From the NCBI GenBank assembly GCA_910587875.1, contig CAJUOD010000004.1, positions 1 through 64,000 on the forward strand: DNA of 64,000 bases, read 5' to 3'. Position 1 is the stretch's first letter; every line of letters begins with the position of its first letter. Positions 35,239 through 43,374 of the stretch are shown piece by piece. This DNA comes from an uncultured Oscillibacter sp. (lineage in GTDB: Bacteria > Bacillota > Clostridia > Oscillospirales > Oscillospiraceae). A program made the translations under genes and the position numbers. Below the pieces are notes generated by a model. That model ran no database searches and had not been told where the DNA came from. It worked only from the letters and a program-made list of their open reading frames with translations.

Positions 35239-37388
35239 ATTCTTTCTCCCAACGTAAATTCGATTTCAAATCCTGGCGGCAGGCCGATTTTTTTGATCTC
35301 GCCTTCTGAGTTTATCACCGTGTTGTTCACAATCCACATACCAATACCATGGCCGTCTTCCCTGGATGTTTCGTGTACCTCCAGGATACGGAAAGGATCT
35401 GTCCAGTACTTTTCAGGAAGGCCTTTCCCCTCGTCCGCATAAGAGATGCTTAAAAGCTTCCCAGTCTGGCGGAGAGCAATCCGAATTTTTATCATGCTCA
35501 TATCCTTGTTCTGCTGCACGGTGTTCAAAATCAAATTATCGAATATAACCCTGAATATGTCTTTTGCACTGCGAAAGCTCATGCCTTCCGGGATATTCAA
35601 CTGAATGCTGAGCCAAGAATAGTCTTTCTCCCACACCGACTTGATTTCCTGAAGAAGCTCCCCGATGTCGAGCTTCTCCGGGAAAAATTGTTCTCTCTCG
35701 ACTTCCGAGAGCATCACATCCATAAATGTGACCATTTTGTGATTGATTCGCAGATTCTTCTCCAACAGCCCGGGAATATCCCGATGCATGAAGCGCCTGT
35801 TTTCGGGAGCATTCACGATGTCCCAGACCTGATACCGCTTCAGGGCTTTCTTGATATATTCCACATTTTCGTCGATGCCGTTCCGATGGTTGCGCATCTC
35901 ATGGGCAATAGACGTTGCTTTTAGGCCGGAGGTGGCGAAAATATTCAGGAGCCGAATATCATACCGGTACCGCCGCTCCGTTTCATCGATCTGCTTTCGG
36001 CTCTGCCGGTTCTCCTGCTGTAGCTTTGTCAGCTCGTCCAGGAAGGTTCTGGTTTCATTGCTGGAAAGCGCCATCAGCTTTTCAGGTTTTTTGATGACTT
36101 GTGGGATGACCCGAGGTACAGATTCCGCTTTTTCTTTATTCTCTGCTTTGACGATCTGCCGGATGATGCCCTGCCGGTACCGCTCAAAGCAGTTGACACC
36201 TGCTATAAGAATCGCAATAAACAATTGGTAGTGGTCGTTTTCCACCAATCCCTGGCGGTTCATCAAATCCACCAGCTCATGGTTTTCCTGTTTATCGATA
36301 ACGACCTTTCCGGATATCTGGTTTTCACGCACACGCCATGCGCCGGAAGGATGTGTGGCAGCGGCAGGGGATATTCTTGACCGTTTCCCAAAAGCAAGCC
36401 AGTCCCGTTTTCCCTCGTAGGAGGCAATGCTGAATGCGTTCCGGTACAGGATCACACCGTCGTCGTAACGCTCATCCAATGACTTGTATTTGTAATGGAA
36501 CTTTTCGAGATCGCTGGAGGACGAGCCTTTCAGGGAAAAATACAGCTCTGCGGAAAAGGAACCAACGCTGCGTAAAAGCTCACTCCAGGCTTCATCAGAA
36601 GAATCCTCAGACAATTCTGTCTTCAAAGCCTTCAATTCCTCCCGCATATCAAGCCTGATGGTCTGGTTATAAATATCAATACCGGGGCACAAGGCGCGGA
36701 CGTCCTCTTTAAATTCGTCTGAGCGGATATTGCATATCAATGCCTGTGCCGGTGCGTCATAGTTGAGAAAAATTGCACAGACACAGTGGACACCCAGCCG
36801 CATCTCCGTAAAGTAGCGTTTTACTTCCGTGCGGGTTCCCTTAAACTCCAACAGGATCTTCATTTTGTCGTCATGATAGGTTCTTGACAAAAAATTCCGC
36901 AAATTGCGTACCCGCGCCTCGGTCCAGTTATCGCGGAGCTGCTCAATTACAATTTTTGTGCCTGGCTCCTTATCCTCCGGGGAGCTGGACAGCGTACTCG
37001 CTTTCCAATCTGTTTTCCAGACGATGGCTTTTCCGTTCTGCATTTTCGTAAACACGCTGGCTTTCGACCCCAAACGCGCGATAGCAAATCTGCCAACCCC
37101 TTTGGAACCTGCCAAAATTCGAAAAGAATCGCCTTCGCCAACCAGATAGCCCTTGTTGCTTATGCCGACATGCATCCACGCGGAACGGATCACTTGCTCA
37201 TTCATCCCGATTCCGTGGTCCTCGACCACGATTCGGTCTGCCGAAATTGTAATCACCACATCCGGAGACTGTGCATCATATGCGTTTTTGACAAGCTCCA
37301 ATATTGCGGAACTCTCATTAGAGAAGTTCTGTACTCCCAGAACTTCCGCAATAGTGCTGTCTTCGATCACATATTCCAATTTTTCCAT
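35235..37388 (-). CDS. Protein with N-terminal Hsp90/MORC-like GHKL and C-terminal histidine-kinase-like GHKL domains
   Basis: The 717-residue protein has two ATP-binding GHKL domains. The first (20-170) shows ELVKNAYDA (31-39), VEDHGIGM (55-62) and GSKGVGRFA (94-102), as in MORC/Hsp90-type ATPases. The second (about 600-715) shows an N-box FDNLILNTVQQN, DEGKGL (652-657) and GHGIGMWIV (679-687), as in sensor kinases. Before it, a coiled coil (445-480) and AHEMRNHRNGI with candidate phosphorylated His496. There is no membrane segment. GGAGGT lies 6 nt before ATG. It is the first gene of a four-gene AT-rich set with a receiver-like protein, HNH nuclease and methylase. Confidence 0.85.
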   Translation of the reverse strand: MEKLEYVIEDSTIAEVLGVQNFSNESSAILELVKNAYDAQSPDVVITISADRIVVEDHGIGMNEQVIRSAWMHVGISNKGYLVGEGDSFRILAGSKGVGRFAIARLGSKASVFTKMQNGKAIVWKTDWKASTLSSSPEDKEPGTKIVIEQLRDNWTEARVRNLRNFLSRTYHDDKMKILLEFKGTRTEVKRYFTEMRLGVHCVCAIFLNYDAPAQALICNIRSDEFKEDVRALCPGIDIYNQTIRLDMREELKALKTELSEDSSDEAWSELLRSVGSFSAELYFSLKGSSSSDLEKFHYKYKSLDERYDDGVILYRNAFSIASYEGKRDWLAFGKRSRISPAAATHPSGAWRVRENQISGKVVIDKQENHELVDLMNRQGLVENDHYQLFIAILIAGVNCFERYRQGIIRQIVKAENKEKAESVPRVIPQVIKKPEKLMALSSNETRTFLDELTKLQQENRQSRKQIDETERRYRYDIRLLNIFATSGLKATSIAHEMRNHRNGIDENVEYIKKALKRYQVWDIVNAPENRRFMHRDIPGLLEKNLRINHKMVTFMDVMLSEVEREQFFPEKLDIGELLQEIKSVWEKDYSWLSIQLNIPEGMSFRSAKDIFRVIFDNLILNTVQQNKDMSMIKIRIALRQTGKLLSISYADEGKGLPEKYWTDPFRILEVHETSREDGHGIGMWIVNNTVINSEGEIKKIGLPPGFEIEFTLGERI

Positions 37389-37462
37389 GAATTGACCTCC
37401 AAATTGGCAGGTAGGTTACTTATCACTATTATGCCAGGCATGAGAGATTGATACACATGCAT

Positions 37463-38053
37463 TCAGTTAAAGTTAATATGATTCGCGTTTTTAGATCGCA
37501 ATAAGGCGAGCCGCTCTTCGGGATTAAGCCACAGGCGAAAGTCCGCCGCGATCTCAGGATAGGCACTCACCCCACCGCCTTTGCCCTGCTTCACATGCAT
37601 CCCAACAGCATGAGTCCTTCGAATCCACAAAGATGGCGTAATGGTAAGCGATGTTGTATGCCCTTGGTGAATCAGTTCTTCACAGGCACTATCATCGAAT
37701 TCTTCATTCATGTCATTTTCCCATTGACGCAGAAACTCCAACGTATTACAGCTACGCATCCAACTTTGAATGACATATGCGGGAGATTCTTCAGAATATT
37801 GCCTTGCCAACTCGGTCAATGACAACATATCCTTGCAGGTCATCAGCCTCATGTATAAGCGTATAGTTTCTTGGTAATCCCTGATTTTTTTAGATGTTCG
37901 TAGTTTTTCTTCATTCAGCGAATCATAAAACTTTTCTCTTGATGTAGCGGCAATGTCTGTATCTATGATTCGTCTCTCTAAGAGTGAATCAATCGAGAAC
38001 TCGTACTGAAACGCTAAGCGCGTGTAGAATTTGCTGATTTCCTTCTCTGTCAT
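37463..38053 (-). CDS. KilA-N domain protein
   Basis: The 196-residue protein (start at 38053, after a GGGAGA site) ends in a KilA-N-type segment: TSLTITPSLWIRR, GKGGGVSAYPEIAADF and WLNPEERL. The N-terminal 110 residues are helical and unrecognised. KilA-N domains bind DNA and are common in phages and mobile elements. It lies just upstream of the dual-GHKL cassette in the same direction and may regulate it. Confidence 0.7.
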   Translation of the reverse strand: MTEKEISKFYTRLAFQYEFSIDSLLERRIIDTDIAATSREKFYDSLNEEKLRTSKKIRDYQETIRLYMRLMTCKDMLSLTELARQYSEESPAYVIQSWMRSCNTLEFLRQWENDMNEEFDDSACEELIHQGHTTSLTITPSLWIRRTHAVGMHVKQGKGGGVSAYPEIAADFRLWLNPEERLALLRSKNANHINFN

Positions 38054-38109
38054 GGCCCTGTTCTCCCTTTTTCTACAAGTATAGCAGAAAAGGCGGGATT
38101 TGCATAGCC

Positions 38110-38460
38110 TCATTTTACTTCAATGGAAGGCGACCGATATCTGGCTACTTTTCTCGGATGCCCGGCTTTATCATAATCTACATTACACCGCCGATTCCTT
38201 TCAAATTGAACATCCATATATGTTTCCATACCGATGATGGGGATGTATTTCGCGTTCGCAAGGAGTTTGTCCACAGCGGCCCTGGTCCATTTGGAGTTCC
38301 CTGTTGGAGAGGATACGCCCTTCGTAAAGAGCATATCAACAATTTTCCCCAAGCTGGCTCCGGCAAAATAGTACTCAAATATACTGCGGACAGCATCTGC
38401 CCTTTCCTCATGGATGACAATTTCCTCGCCAACCAAAACATAGCCATACGGAAGTTTCAT
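38110..38460 (-). CDS. Short recombinase-domain protein, copy 1
   Basis: The 116-residue protein is a stand-alone 'recombinase' DNA-binding region of large serine integrases (YYFAGASLGKIVDML, SSPTGNSKWTRAAVDKLL). It lacks the Ser catalytic domain and the zinc-ribbon. GTGAGG precedes the ATG. A paralogue with the same length and layout is at 49997-50350. The pair brackets most of the accessory segment. It may be a directionality or accessory factor of a lost integrase, or a relic. Confidence 0.75.
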   Translation of the reverse strand: MKLPYGYVLVGEEIVIHEERADAVRSIFEYYFAGASLGKIVDMLFTKGVSSPTGNSKWTRAAVDKLLANAKYIPIIGMETYMDVQFERNRRCNVDYDKAGHPRKVARYRSPSIEVK

Positions 38461-38603
38461 AGTTACCTCACTTTCTAAAGCATAAATAAAAGCAGCTTTA
38501 AGGGAGAACTAATCTCCTTAAATCTGCCTGCCTACACTTGCGATATGTAATTAAAGCTAATTTCAAACCCTGATTTTAGTGCAATTTCACCAAACGAGGA
38601 CAA

Positions 38604-38635
38604 AACCTGCGTATAACTATCGTTAAACGCAGGTT
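38604..38635 (-). terminator. Terminator downstream of the peptide locus
   Basis: AACCTGCGT pairs with ACGCAGGTT; on the minus strand TTTTG follows. Apart from this and the inverted repeat at 38948-39007, I see nothing in 38461-39012. Confidence 0.6.
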
Positions 38636-38947
38636 CTGTCTACTATGTGTTTTGTTGACAAAAAAGATGTAACTCAGGAACCGTTGCTCCGGATCGATTT
38701 GCGGAATGAATGTCTTTTCTTGTTTGTAAACTAAATGACACAATTTAATCCAGATCTGATACAGGTTAATTATTCATTAGAAATGGAACCTGAGATTCAA
38801 ATTTAGGAAATTAGACTATTTGAAATCAACCGTTAATTTGTTTGATACTTTGTCCTATTTCCCATATTAAGTGTATAATGCTCTAAACAAGCTTACTAAA
38901 TCCGGCAGGTCTCACAATTTTACTCAGACTGGGTGGGATCATTCAGA

Positions 38948-39007
38948 GAATAACCCCACCCAAACGGCAAGTCTTACTTGACTTACCTGGTTTGGGTGGA
39001 GTTATTC
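38948..39007. repeat. Long inverted repeat after the precursor peptide
   Basis: GAATAACCCCACCCAAAC (38948-38965) pairs with GTTTGGGTGGAGTTATTC (38990-39007) with one wobble; an inner GGCAAGTC/GACTTACC pair continues the stem. It lies 5 nt after the Cys-rich frame and may be its terminator or an mRNA-protecting stem. Confidence 0.7.
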
Positions 39008-39012
39008 GGGGT

Positions 39013-39153
39013 TTAGTAACATCTACAAAGGGAATGGTTGCACTGCTCACCGCAACCATCATGGGTGGTGCAGGTCTCACCTTGACATCCAGCATCCATA
39101 GTAATATGCTACAAACGCTCATTCAAGTCTCTGCCCTCAATTACCAGTTTCAT
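39013..39153 (-). pseudogene. Cys-rich RiPP precursor peptide frame with in-frame amber codon
   Basis: ATG at 39153 has a strong AAGGAGGTGAGG site and overlaps the 3' end of the radical-SAM gene by 17 bp. The frame reads 14 codons (start MKLVIEGRDL), one TAG at 39111-39109, then 31 codons to TAA at 39015-39013. The second part has six Cys in 27 residues (GCQGETC, GCGEQC, SLCRCY), as in radical-SAM-modified peptides. No ribosome site precedes the inner ATG. Either the precursor is broken by a nonsense mutation, the stop is read through, or there is a sequence error. Confidence 0.65.
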
Positions 39154-40432
39154 TAACCTCACCTCCTTGACTTTCTAGATACCTTTTGTAAACATAGTCA
39201 TCCATATCATATTTAACAGGAGAGCATTCTTTCTTTTGCTCAACAATTCGTTTTTTGATACATCCACCCATACATGTTGGCAAAAGTTTGCATGCTAAGC
39301 ACTCTTCATCTTCAGGAAAGCTATTTGCCAGATAGTCTAATGCGTTCTGCGAAACAAGCCTAAGTTGACCCGAAGAATTGACATTAAGTACATTATCGTA
39401 TGCATATTGACGGTTACCAATATCATTCCAACACTTATACATAAATCCGAGTTCATCAAAGCAATATGAAAACACTTTTGCAGCATCGCAAAAAGCAAAT
39501 CTTGTACTATATCGTCGCGCTGTGCCAATCATATTATGTTTTTTTAGTACTTCGGTATATTGCGGCGGAGTCAGTTCAATCTCACTAACATCTCTATTGT
39601 TAAACTCGTAGACTGACATATGTGCGCCATAAATTGAGATGTCAACTCCCGTTTGCTCTCGAATCTCCCGAATTAGCGATTTGAGTTGTCCCAATTCTTC
39701 CTCATTATCCCGATTTAGATTTGTCCGAATATGAATAGCTATACTAGTATGGAGTTTTCGCAAATTGTCAACAATCGTATCGAACGAGCCTTTGCCGTTT
39801 CGAAGAATTCTTGTTTTATCATTTGTCTCCCTCATGCCATCTAAAGTAATTTGAAGCCGGCTAAGCTTGCAACGCTCTAAGGTTTCAATTATATTATTAG
39901 TGAGGAGATAGCCGTTTGTTGCCATGGCACTAGTATAAACAATCCCGTATTTCTCTGCAAGGGCTAATAGACGGTGAGACATTGACTCGATAATTTCGAT
40001 GCCCAAGAGCGGTTCACCACCAAACCAATATACAAATAAATGTTTGTGATGATGTTCTTTAACAGATGTTTCAACGAACTGAATGATAGCATCTTGAATT
40101 TCTCCACCCATCAGTCCGGAACCATGGTGTTCAAAGCAGTATGGGCAGTCAAAGTTACATGCCATTGTCGGTGCTATCAAAATAGACAGCAGTTCTTCGT
40201 CCGCACAAATAAGTTTGTTTCCAAAGCGCAGGTATGCAAGTTCGTCAAAATCGATGATGAATCCATTTTCTCTAAGAATAATTCGCTCATCTTCACTGAG
40301 CAACTCGTAATTCAAAAACCGCTCATATCCACCAGCATCTAATTCTAACATAGCCCCTGTCAAAAAATTATACAGAAGGTATCTGTCTTCATCGGGAATC
40401 TTATAAATATGATTATACTTTGAATACTCCAT
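39137..40432 (-). CDS. Radical SAM/SPASM peptide maturase
   Basis: The ATG at 40432 follows AGGAGGT by 8 nt; a TTG one codon earlier is less likely. The 431-residue protein has an N-terminal peptide-binding-like region (1-85), the radical-SAM motif CNFDCPYC (near 93-100), FGGEPLL, and a C-terminal SPASM-type Cys cluster (CDAA, CWND, CLACKLLPTCMGGC). Enzymes of this type install thioether or similar links in RiPPs. The Cys-rich frame overlapping its 3' end is the obvious substrate. No exporter or protease is adjacent. Confidence 0.9.
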   Translation of the reverse strand: MEYSKYNHIYKIPDEDRYLLYNFLTGAMLELDAGGYERFLNYELLSEDERIILRENGFIIDFDELAYLRFGNKLICADEELLSILIAPTMACNFDCPYCFEHHGSGLMGGEIQDAIIQFVETSVKEHHHKHLFVYWFGGEPLLGIEIIESMSHRLLALAEKYGIVYTSAMATNGYLLTNNIIETLERCKLSRLQITLDGMRETNDKTRILRNGKGSFDTIVDNLRKLHTSIAIHIRTNLNRDNEEELGQLKSLIREIREQTGVDISIYGAHMSVYEFNNRDVSEIELTPPQYTEVLKKHNMIGTARRYSTRFAFCDAAKVFSYCFDELGFMYKCWNDIGNRQYAYDNVLNVNSSGQLRLVSQNALDYLANSFPEDEECLACKLLPTCMGGCIKKRIVEQKKECSPVKYDMDDYVYKRYLESQGGEVNETGN

Positions 40433-40915
40433 CAAAGGTGACCTCCTATATAGGATTTCCTTAGAATCTTTCCCATCTTTATATTAGCAGGAAAAATCAA
40501 GGGTCACATTGGCTTTCTAAGTTGCTACTTTTTAAGATTACAATGCACACGCAGTGGAGTTTATAATTATTTTACCAGATACTGCTGGACAATGCAATCT
40601 TTTTTGAGGGAAATGCTTTTGGATGATTTTATATTCCGATTTTTCAGTTTTAAAGGATTTTTGCAAACCCCATTTGACATCCACACGCTTGGACTCGCTT
40701 TTCTCCTATGCCTACGCACAAATGACAGTCAGTAATAATTCGGAGGTTCTGTAGAGAAAATGGATGCTTTTTGTCTCAAAGTAAATATCTGCGTTCGATC
40801 GGCGAAGCATACGAATCATTTTTAATGTGTCTATTGCGTTCTGGGGGAACCGTGAAACTGATTTGATTTAGAGGCACATTAATTCTGCCTCACCTGCATG
40901 CGAATATTGAGGTGT
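40433..40915. other. AT-rich spacer without a recognised gene
   Basis: It holds the ribosome site of the maturase gene at its left end and otherwise nothing I can support on either strand. Confidence 0.5.
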
Positions 40916-41137
40916 TCAGTCACTTCCGCCCCTTGATAGTAGTTCGTTGCCCACATCGGAATAGATCCCTGCAAACTGCCAGTTAGGGTTTGCTTTGATC
41001 CGTTCTTCGTAGTATCGTTCCTGTGCGGCCAGACTGTCCAACTGATCTTGATCTTTCGTACTGACTCGGCAGTAGGCGGCTACCTTTTTCAATAATGGCT
41101 CTTTCCTTCGAGGAGAAATCTCTCTTACGGTAGCCAC
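40916..41137 (-). pseudogene. Serine recombinase N-terminal fragment
   Basis: GTG start at 41137. The 73 residues begin a resolvase domain, with AAYCRVSTKDQDQ containing the nucleophile (Ser26), then stop after YSDVGNELL where a full enzyme would continue for some 400 residues. It follows the recombinase-domain gene by 20 bp, as in tandem recombinase clusters of clostridial elements. It is a truncated relic of an integrase. Confidence 0.75.
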
Positions 41138-41157
41138 GATTTCAGTCCCCTAATAGT

Positions 41158-41631
41158 TCATCTAGCAGCTAGTCGACTCCTGCTCCGTTTGCTTTTCTCT
41201 CGTTGCACGGCATTAAATTGCTCATGAGAGATGATTGCCGGGTGATGTGCACTTATGAGAACCTGTTTACTGGCATCATGAGACTTCACTTGAGTGCCAT
41301 CAATTACAGTAGTCTTTCCCAAAATAACATCGCCTACATACTTCTCATTTGTCAGCAACTTCGAAATTGTCTCCCGGCTCCATGTGGCTCTGCCAGTAGG
41401 GGAAGCAATGCCCCTGCGGACTAATGCGTCAGAAATCTTTCCGAGGCTGTTTCCGTTCATGAAGTGATGAAAGATGAAGAGTACCGTATCAGCCTCAGTG
41501 GGATCAATCACAAGCTCCCCAGCATGAGAGATCTTATAGCCATAGCATACAGTAGAAGCCTTAGCGGAGGTTCCACTTTGGAAGCTCTTTTGGAGCCCGG
41601 CACGAATTTGCTCACTTTTTGTCAATTCCAT
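41158..41631 (-). pseudogene. Serine recombinase middle-domain fragment
   Basis: ATG at 41631 follows AAAGGA; a TTG at 41658 is possible. The 157 residues contain the recombinase domain (NGNSLGKISDALV, SPTGRATWSRETISKLL) and its extension (NEKYVGDVILGKT, ISHEQFNAVQ). The catalytic domain and the coiled-coil tail are absent. Together with the fragment downstream it marks an old integration event. Confidence 0.7.
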
Positions 41632-41683
41632 AGTAACACAATCCTTTTCCAATTTCAATTATAAGATAGTAGAAGGCACAGCC

Positions 41684-41705
41684 TCGAAAGGCTGTGCCAA
41701 ATCTC
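41684..41705. terminator. Hairpin beside the recombinase fragment
   Basis: GGCACAGCCT-CGAA-AGGCTGTGCC is a perfect 10-bp stem just 5' of the recombinase fragment and next to the tRNA remnant. Confidence 0.5.
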
Positions 41706-41721
41706 ATGAGGGTATTCACTT

Positions 41722-41752
41722 GGTTGGGAGTTCGAGTCTCCCTACATGCATT
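41722..41752 (+). other. tRNA 3'-half remnant, probable attachment-site scar
   Basis: A T-arm (GGGAGTTCGAGTCTCCC, 41727-41743) and a short tail are present with no matching 5' half. Such scars are left when elements integrate at tRNA 3' ends. It sits where AT-rich recombinase DNA changes to GC-rich chromosome. Confidence 0.5.
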
Positions 41753-41786
41753 TTTGACGATTGAGCTATGTTTGTGAGTAAAATGA

Positions 41787-41840
41787 AAGTTGACAAACCC
41801 TTGCAAATAGGCACTTTCAGGCCCAAGAGTTTGTCAACTT
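41787..41840. repeat. 12-bp inverted repeat
   Basis: AAGTTGACAAAC (41787-41798) and GTTTGTCAACTT (41829-41840) are perfect complements 30 nt apart, at the left edge of the GC-rich block. It could be an element end or an operator. Confidence 0.5.
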
Positions 41841-41898
41841 ATCATGGAATCCTTGGACAATCCGGATATTTTTGAAATTCCCTTACGCCGCAGTATTT

Positions 41899-42483
41899 TT
41901 AACGCAGGGCCCTCAACACTTCCGACAGTCCTGCTGCGAAGGCCCGATGGCCCGCTTCGGAAAAATGCACGCCGTCAAAGGCCAGCTCCACGCCCCACTT
42001 TCCGGTGTCGGCGAAGAAGACGCCAAGTCGTTTTGCCAGATTTTCATAGCAACCCGCCAGCCGGCGAGATTCCAGAATCAGAGCGGGGTCCGGCACCCAG
42101 GTTCCCGACTCCATGGGCGGCGGCGCGATCAGCAGGATTTTGAGCCCCGCTGGAGCCTCCGCCAACAGTGCCGAGGGGAAACGTTCCATTCTCTCATCGC
42201 AGGTTTTCGCGGCGAGGCCGGGCCGCTGGAACAGGTCGTTGCTTCCCAGCATGACGGCCAGCACCTCTGGCTTTGCCTCCCGCACGGCCTGAACGACCGC
42301 TTCCATTTCCCAGTCCAGCCGGGGGATGGACCTCCCGTTTTCCCCCTGATTGACGGCCTCCCAGCCCACCGCCTCCAGCTTTCCGGTCCAGCGGACGGCC
42401 TTGGGATACCGCCCGCCCAGATAGGAGCGGGGATCGTAGCCGTAGGTATTGGAGTCGCCATAACACAGGATTTTTTGCCGCAT
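41899..42483 (-). CDS. SGNH/GDSL hydrolase
   Basis: The 194-residue protein has block I GDSNTYG with nucleophile Ser11, block III GSND and block V DGVHFSEAGH. It has no signal peptide. It likely removes acyl or acetyl groups from a cytoplasmic substrate. It lies 6 bp after a small conserved gene and is GC-rich like the chromosome. Confidence 0.9.
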   Translation of the reverse strand: MRQKILCYGDSNTYGYDPRSYLGGRYPKAVRWTGKLEAVGWEAVNQGENGRSIPRLDWEMEAVVQAVREAKPEVLAVMLGSNDLFQRPGLAAKTCDERMERFPSALLAEAPAGLKILLIAPPPMESGTWVPDPALILESRRLAGCYENLAKRLGVFFADTGKWGVELAFDGVHFSEAGHRAFAAGLSEVLRALR

Positions 42484-42489
42484 CCAGCC

Positions 42490-42711
42490 TCACCACTCCC
42501 GTTTGAGCTCCGCTTCCGTTACCTGATACCGGCGCAGAAATTCTTGAAGGTATTTGTCGTTCCGAATCAGCATGTACTCCTGAAATCTGCCGCTGACCGG
42601 GTCCTTGAAGCTCGCTGTCTGCTCTCCGGTACAGATGATGGAGCGGATGACCGGCACCCGCCCGCCCCGGTCAAAGGGGATCACCGGCGGCTGTTTACAC
42701 TTTCCAAACAT
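42490..42711 (-). CDS. Small conserved protein, unknown function
   Basis: The 73-residue protein (second Met chosen, 42711) has PPVIPFD, a central SIICTGEQTASFKD and an acidic-basic tail. I believe similar small proteins exist in gut clostridia, but no function is known to me. It is between cutC and the SGNH gene on the same strand, probably co-transcribed. Confidence 0.65.
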   Translation of the reverse strand: MFGKCKQPPVIPFDRGGRVPVIRSIICTGEQTASFKDPVSGRFQEYMLIRNDKYLQEFLRRYQVTEAELKREW

Positions 42712-42747
42712 CAATCGCTCCTCTCATCCTGAAAGGCGAAATAGCAT

Positions 42748-43374
42748 TCAGTGTGCGGTATTGAGTGTGTGAACAATCCGCGCGCACGCCTCAAACTCCC
42801 GCTCGTCGGTCCGCCACAGCTCATACTCCGACAGCGAGGGCAGGCCCATGGAGACGCCGGGCTTCCGGTAAACCATGCCGCTGTCAAGGGGGCCACGCCT
42901 CCCGGTGGTGTGAAAGGCCCGGACCCCGGTCCAGTCATAAATGGCCCAGATGTTTTCCCTCCGCACGCCGCAGCCGGCCATGATCTCAATGCGGCCCGCC
43001 GCCCGGTGGAGCGTGACCTCCATCCCTCTGGCGGCGTCCATTAGGGACCGCATCCGCTCTTCATCCAACTCACCCTCCGGGGTCAGCACGCCGATGACAA
43101 CCCCGTTGGCCCCCAGGTCCCGGAAGGCTTCGATTTCCTCCCGCATCTCTTCCAGTTCCGCCTCGGAATAAAGAAAATCGCCGAACCGGGGGCGGATCAG
43201 GACGTTGATCCTGACGGCACAGTCCCGCTGGACCTGCTTGAAGAGGGCTCGGGAGGGCGTCGTTCCTCCGATGTACAAACTGGCGCACAGCTCCAGCCGG
43301 TCCGCCCCACCCCGGCAGGCCGCCAGGGCGGAGGCGTGGGAATCCACACAGCCTTCAATGATAGGAGCATTCAT
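42748..43374 (-). CDS. cutC: CutC-family protein with internal deletion
   Basis: The 208-residue protein has CutC signatures CVDSHASALAA, GADRLELC, GGTTPS, IRPRFGDFLYS, VIGVLTPEG and IMAGCGV. The family is usually near 245. Here the sequence jumps from TLHRA straight to AGRIEIMAGCGV, so the barrel segment carrying the usual 'ILTSG' strand (about 40 residues) is missing. The frame stays open, but a TIM barrel without that part may not fold. The CutC function itself is uncertain in bacteria. Confidence 0.85.
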   Translation of the reverse strand: MNAPIIEGCVDSHASALAACRGGADRLELCASLYIGGTTPSRALFKQVQRDCAVRINVLIRPRFGDFLYSEAELEEMREEIEAFRDLGANGVVIGVLTPEGELDEERMRSLMDAARGMEVTLHRAAGRIEIMAGCGVRRENIWAIYDWTGVRAFHTTGRRGPLDSGMVYRKPGVSMGLPSLSEYELWRTDEREFEACARIVHTLNTAH

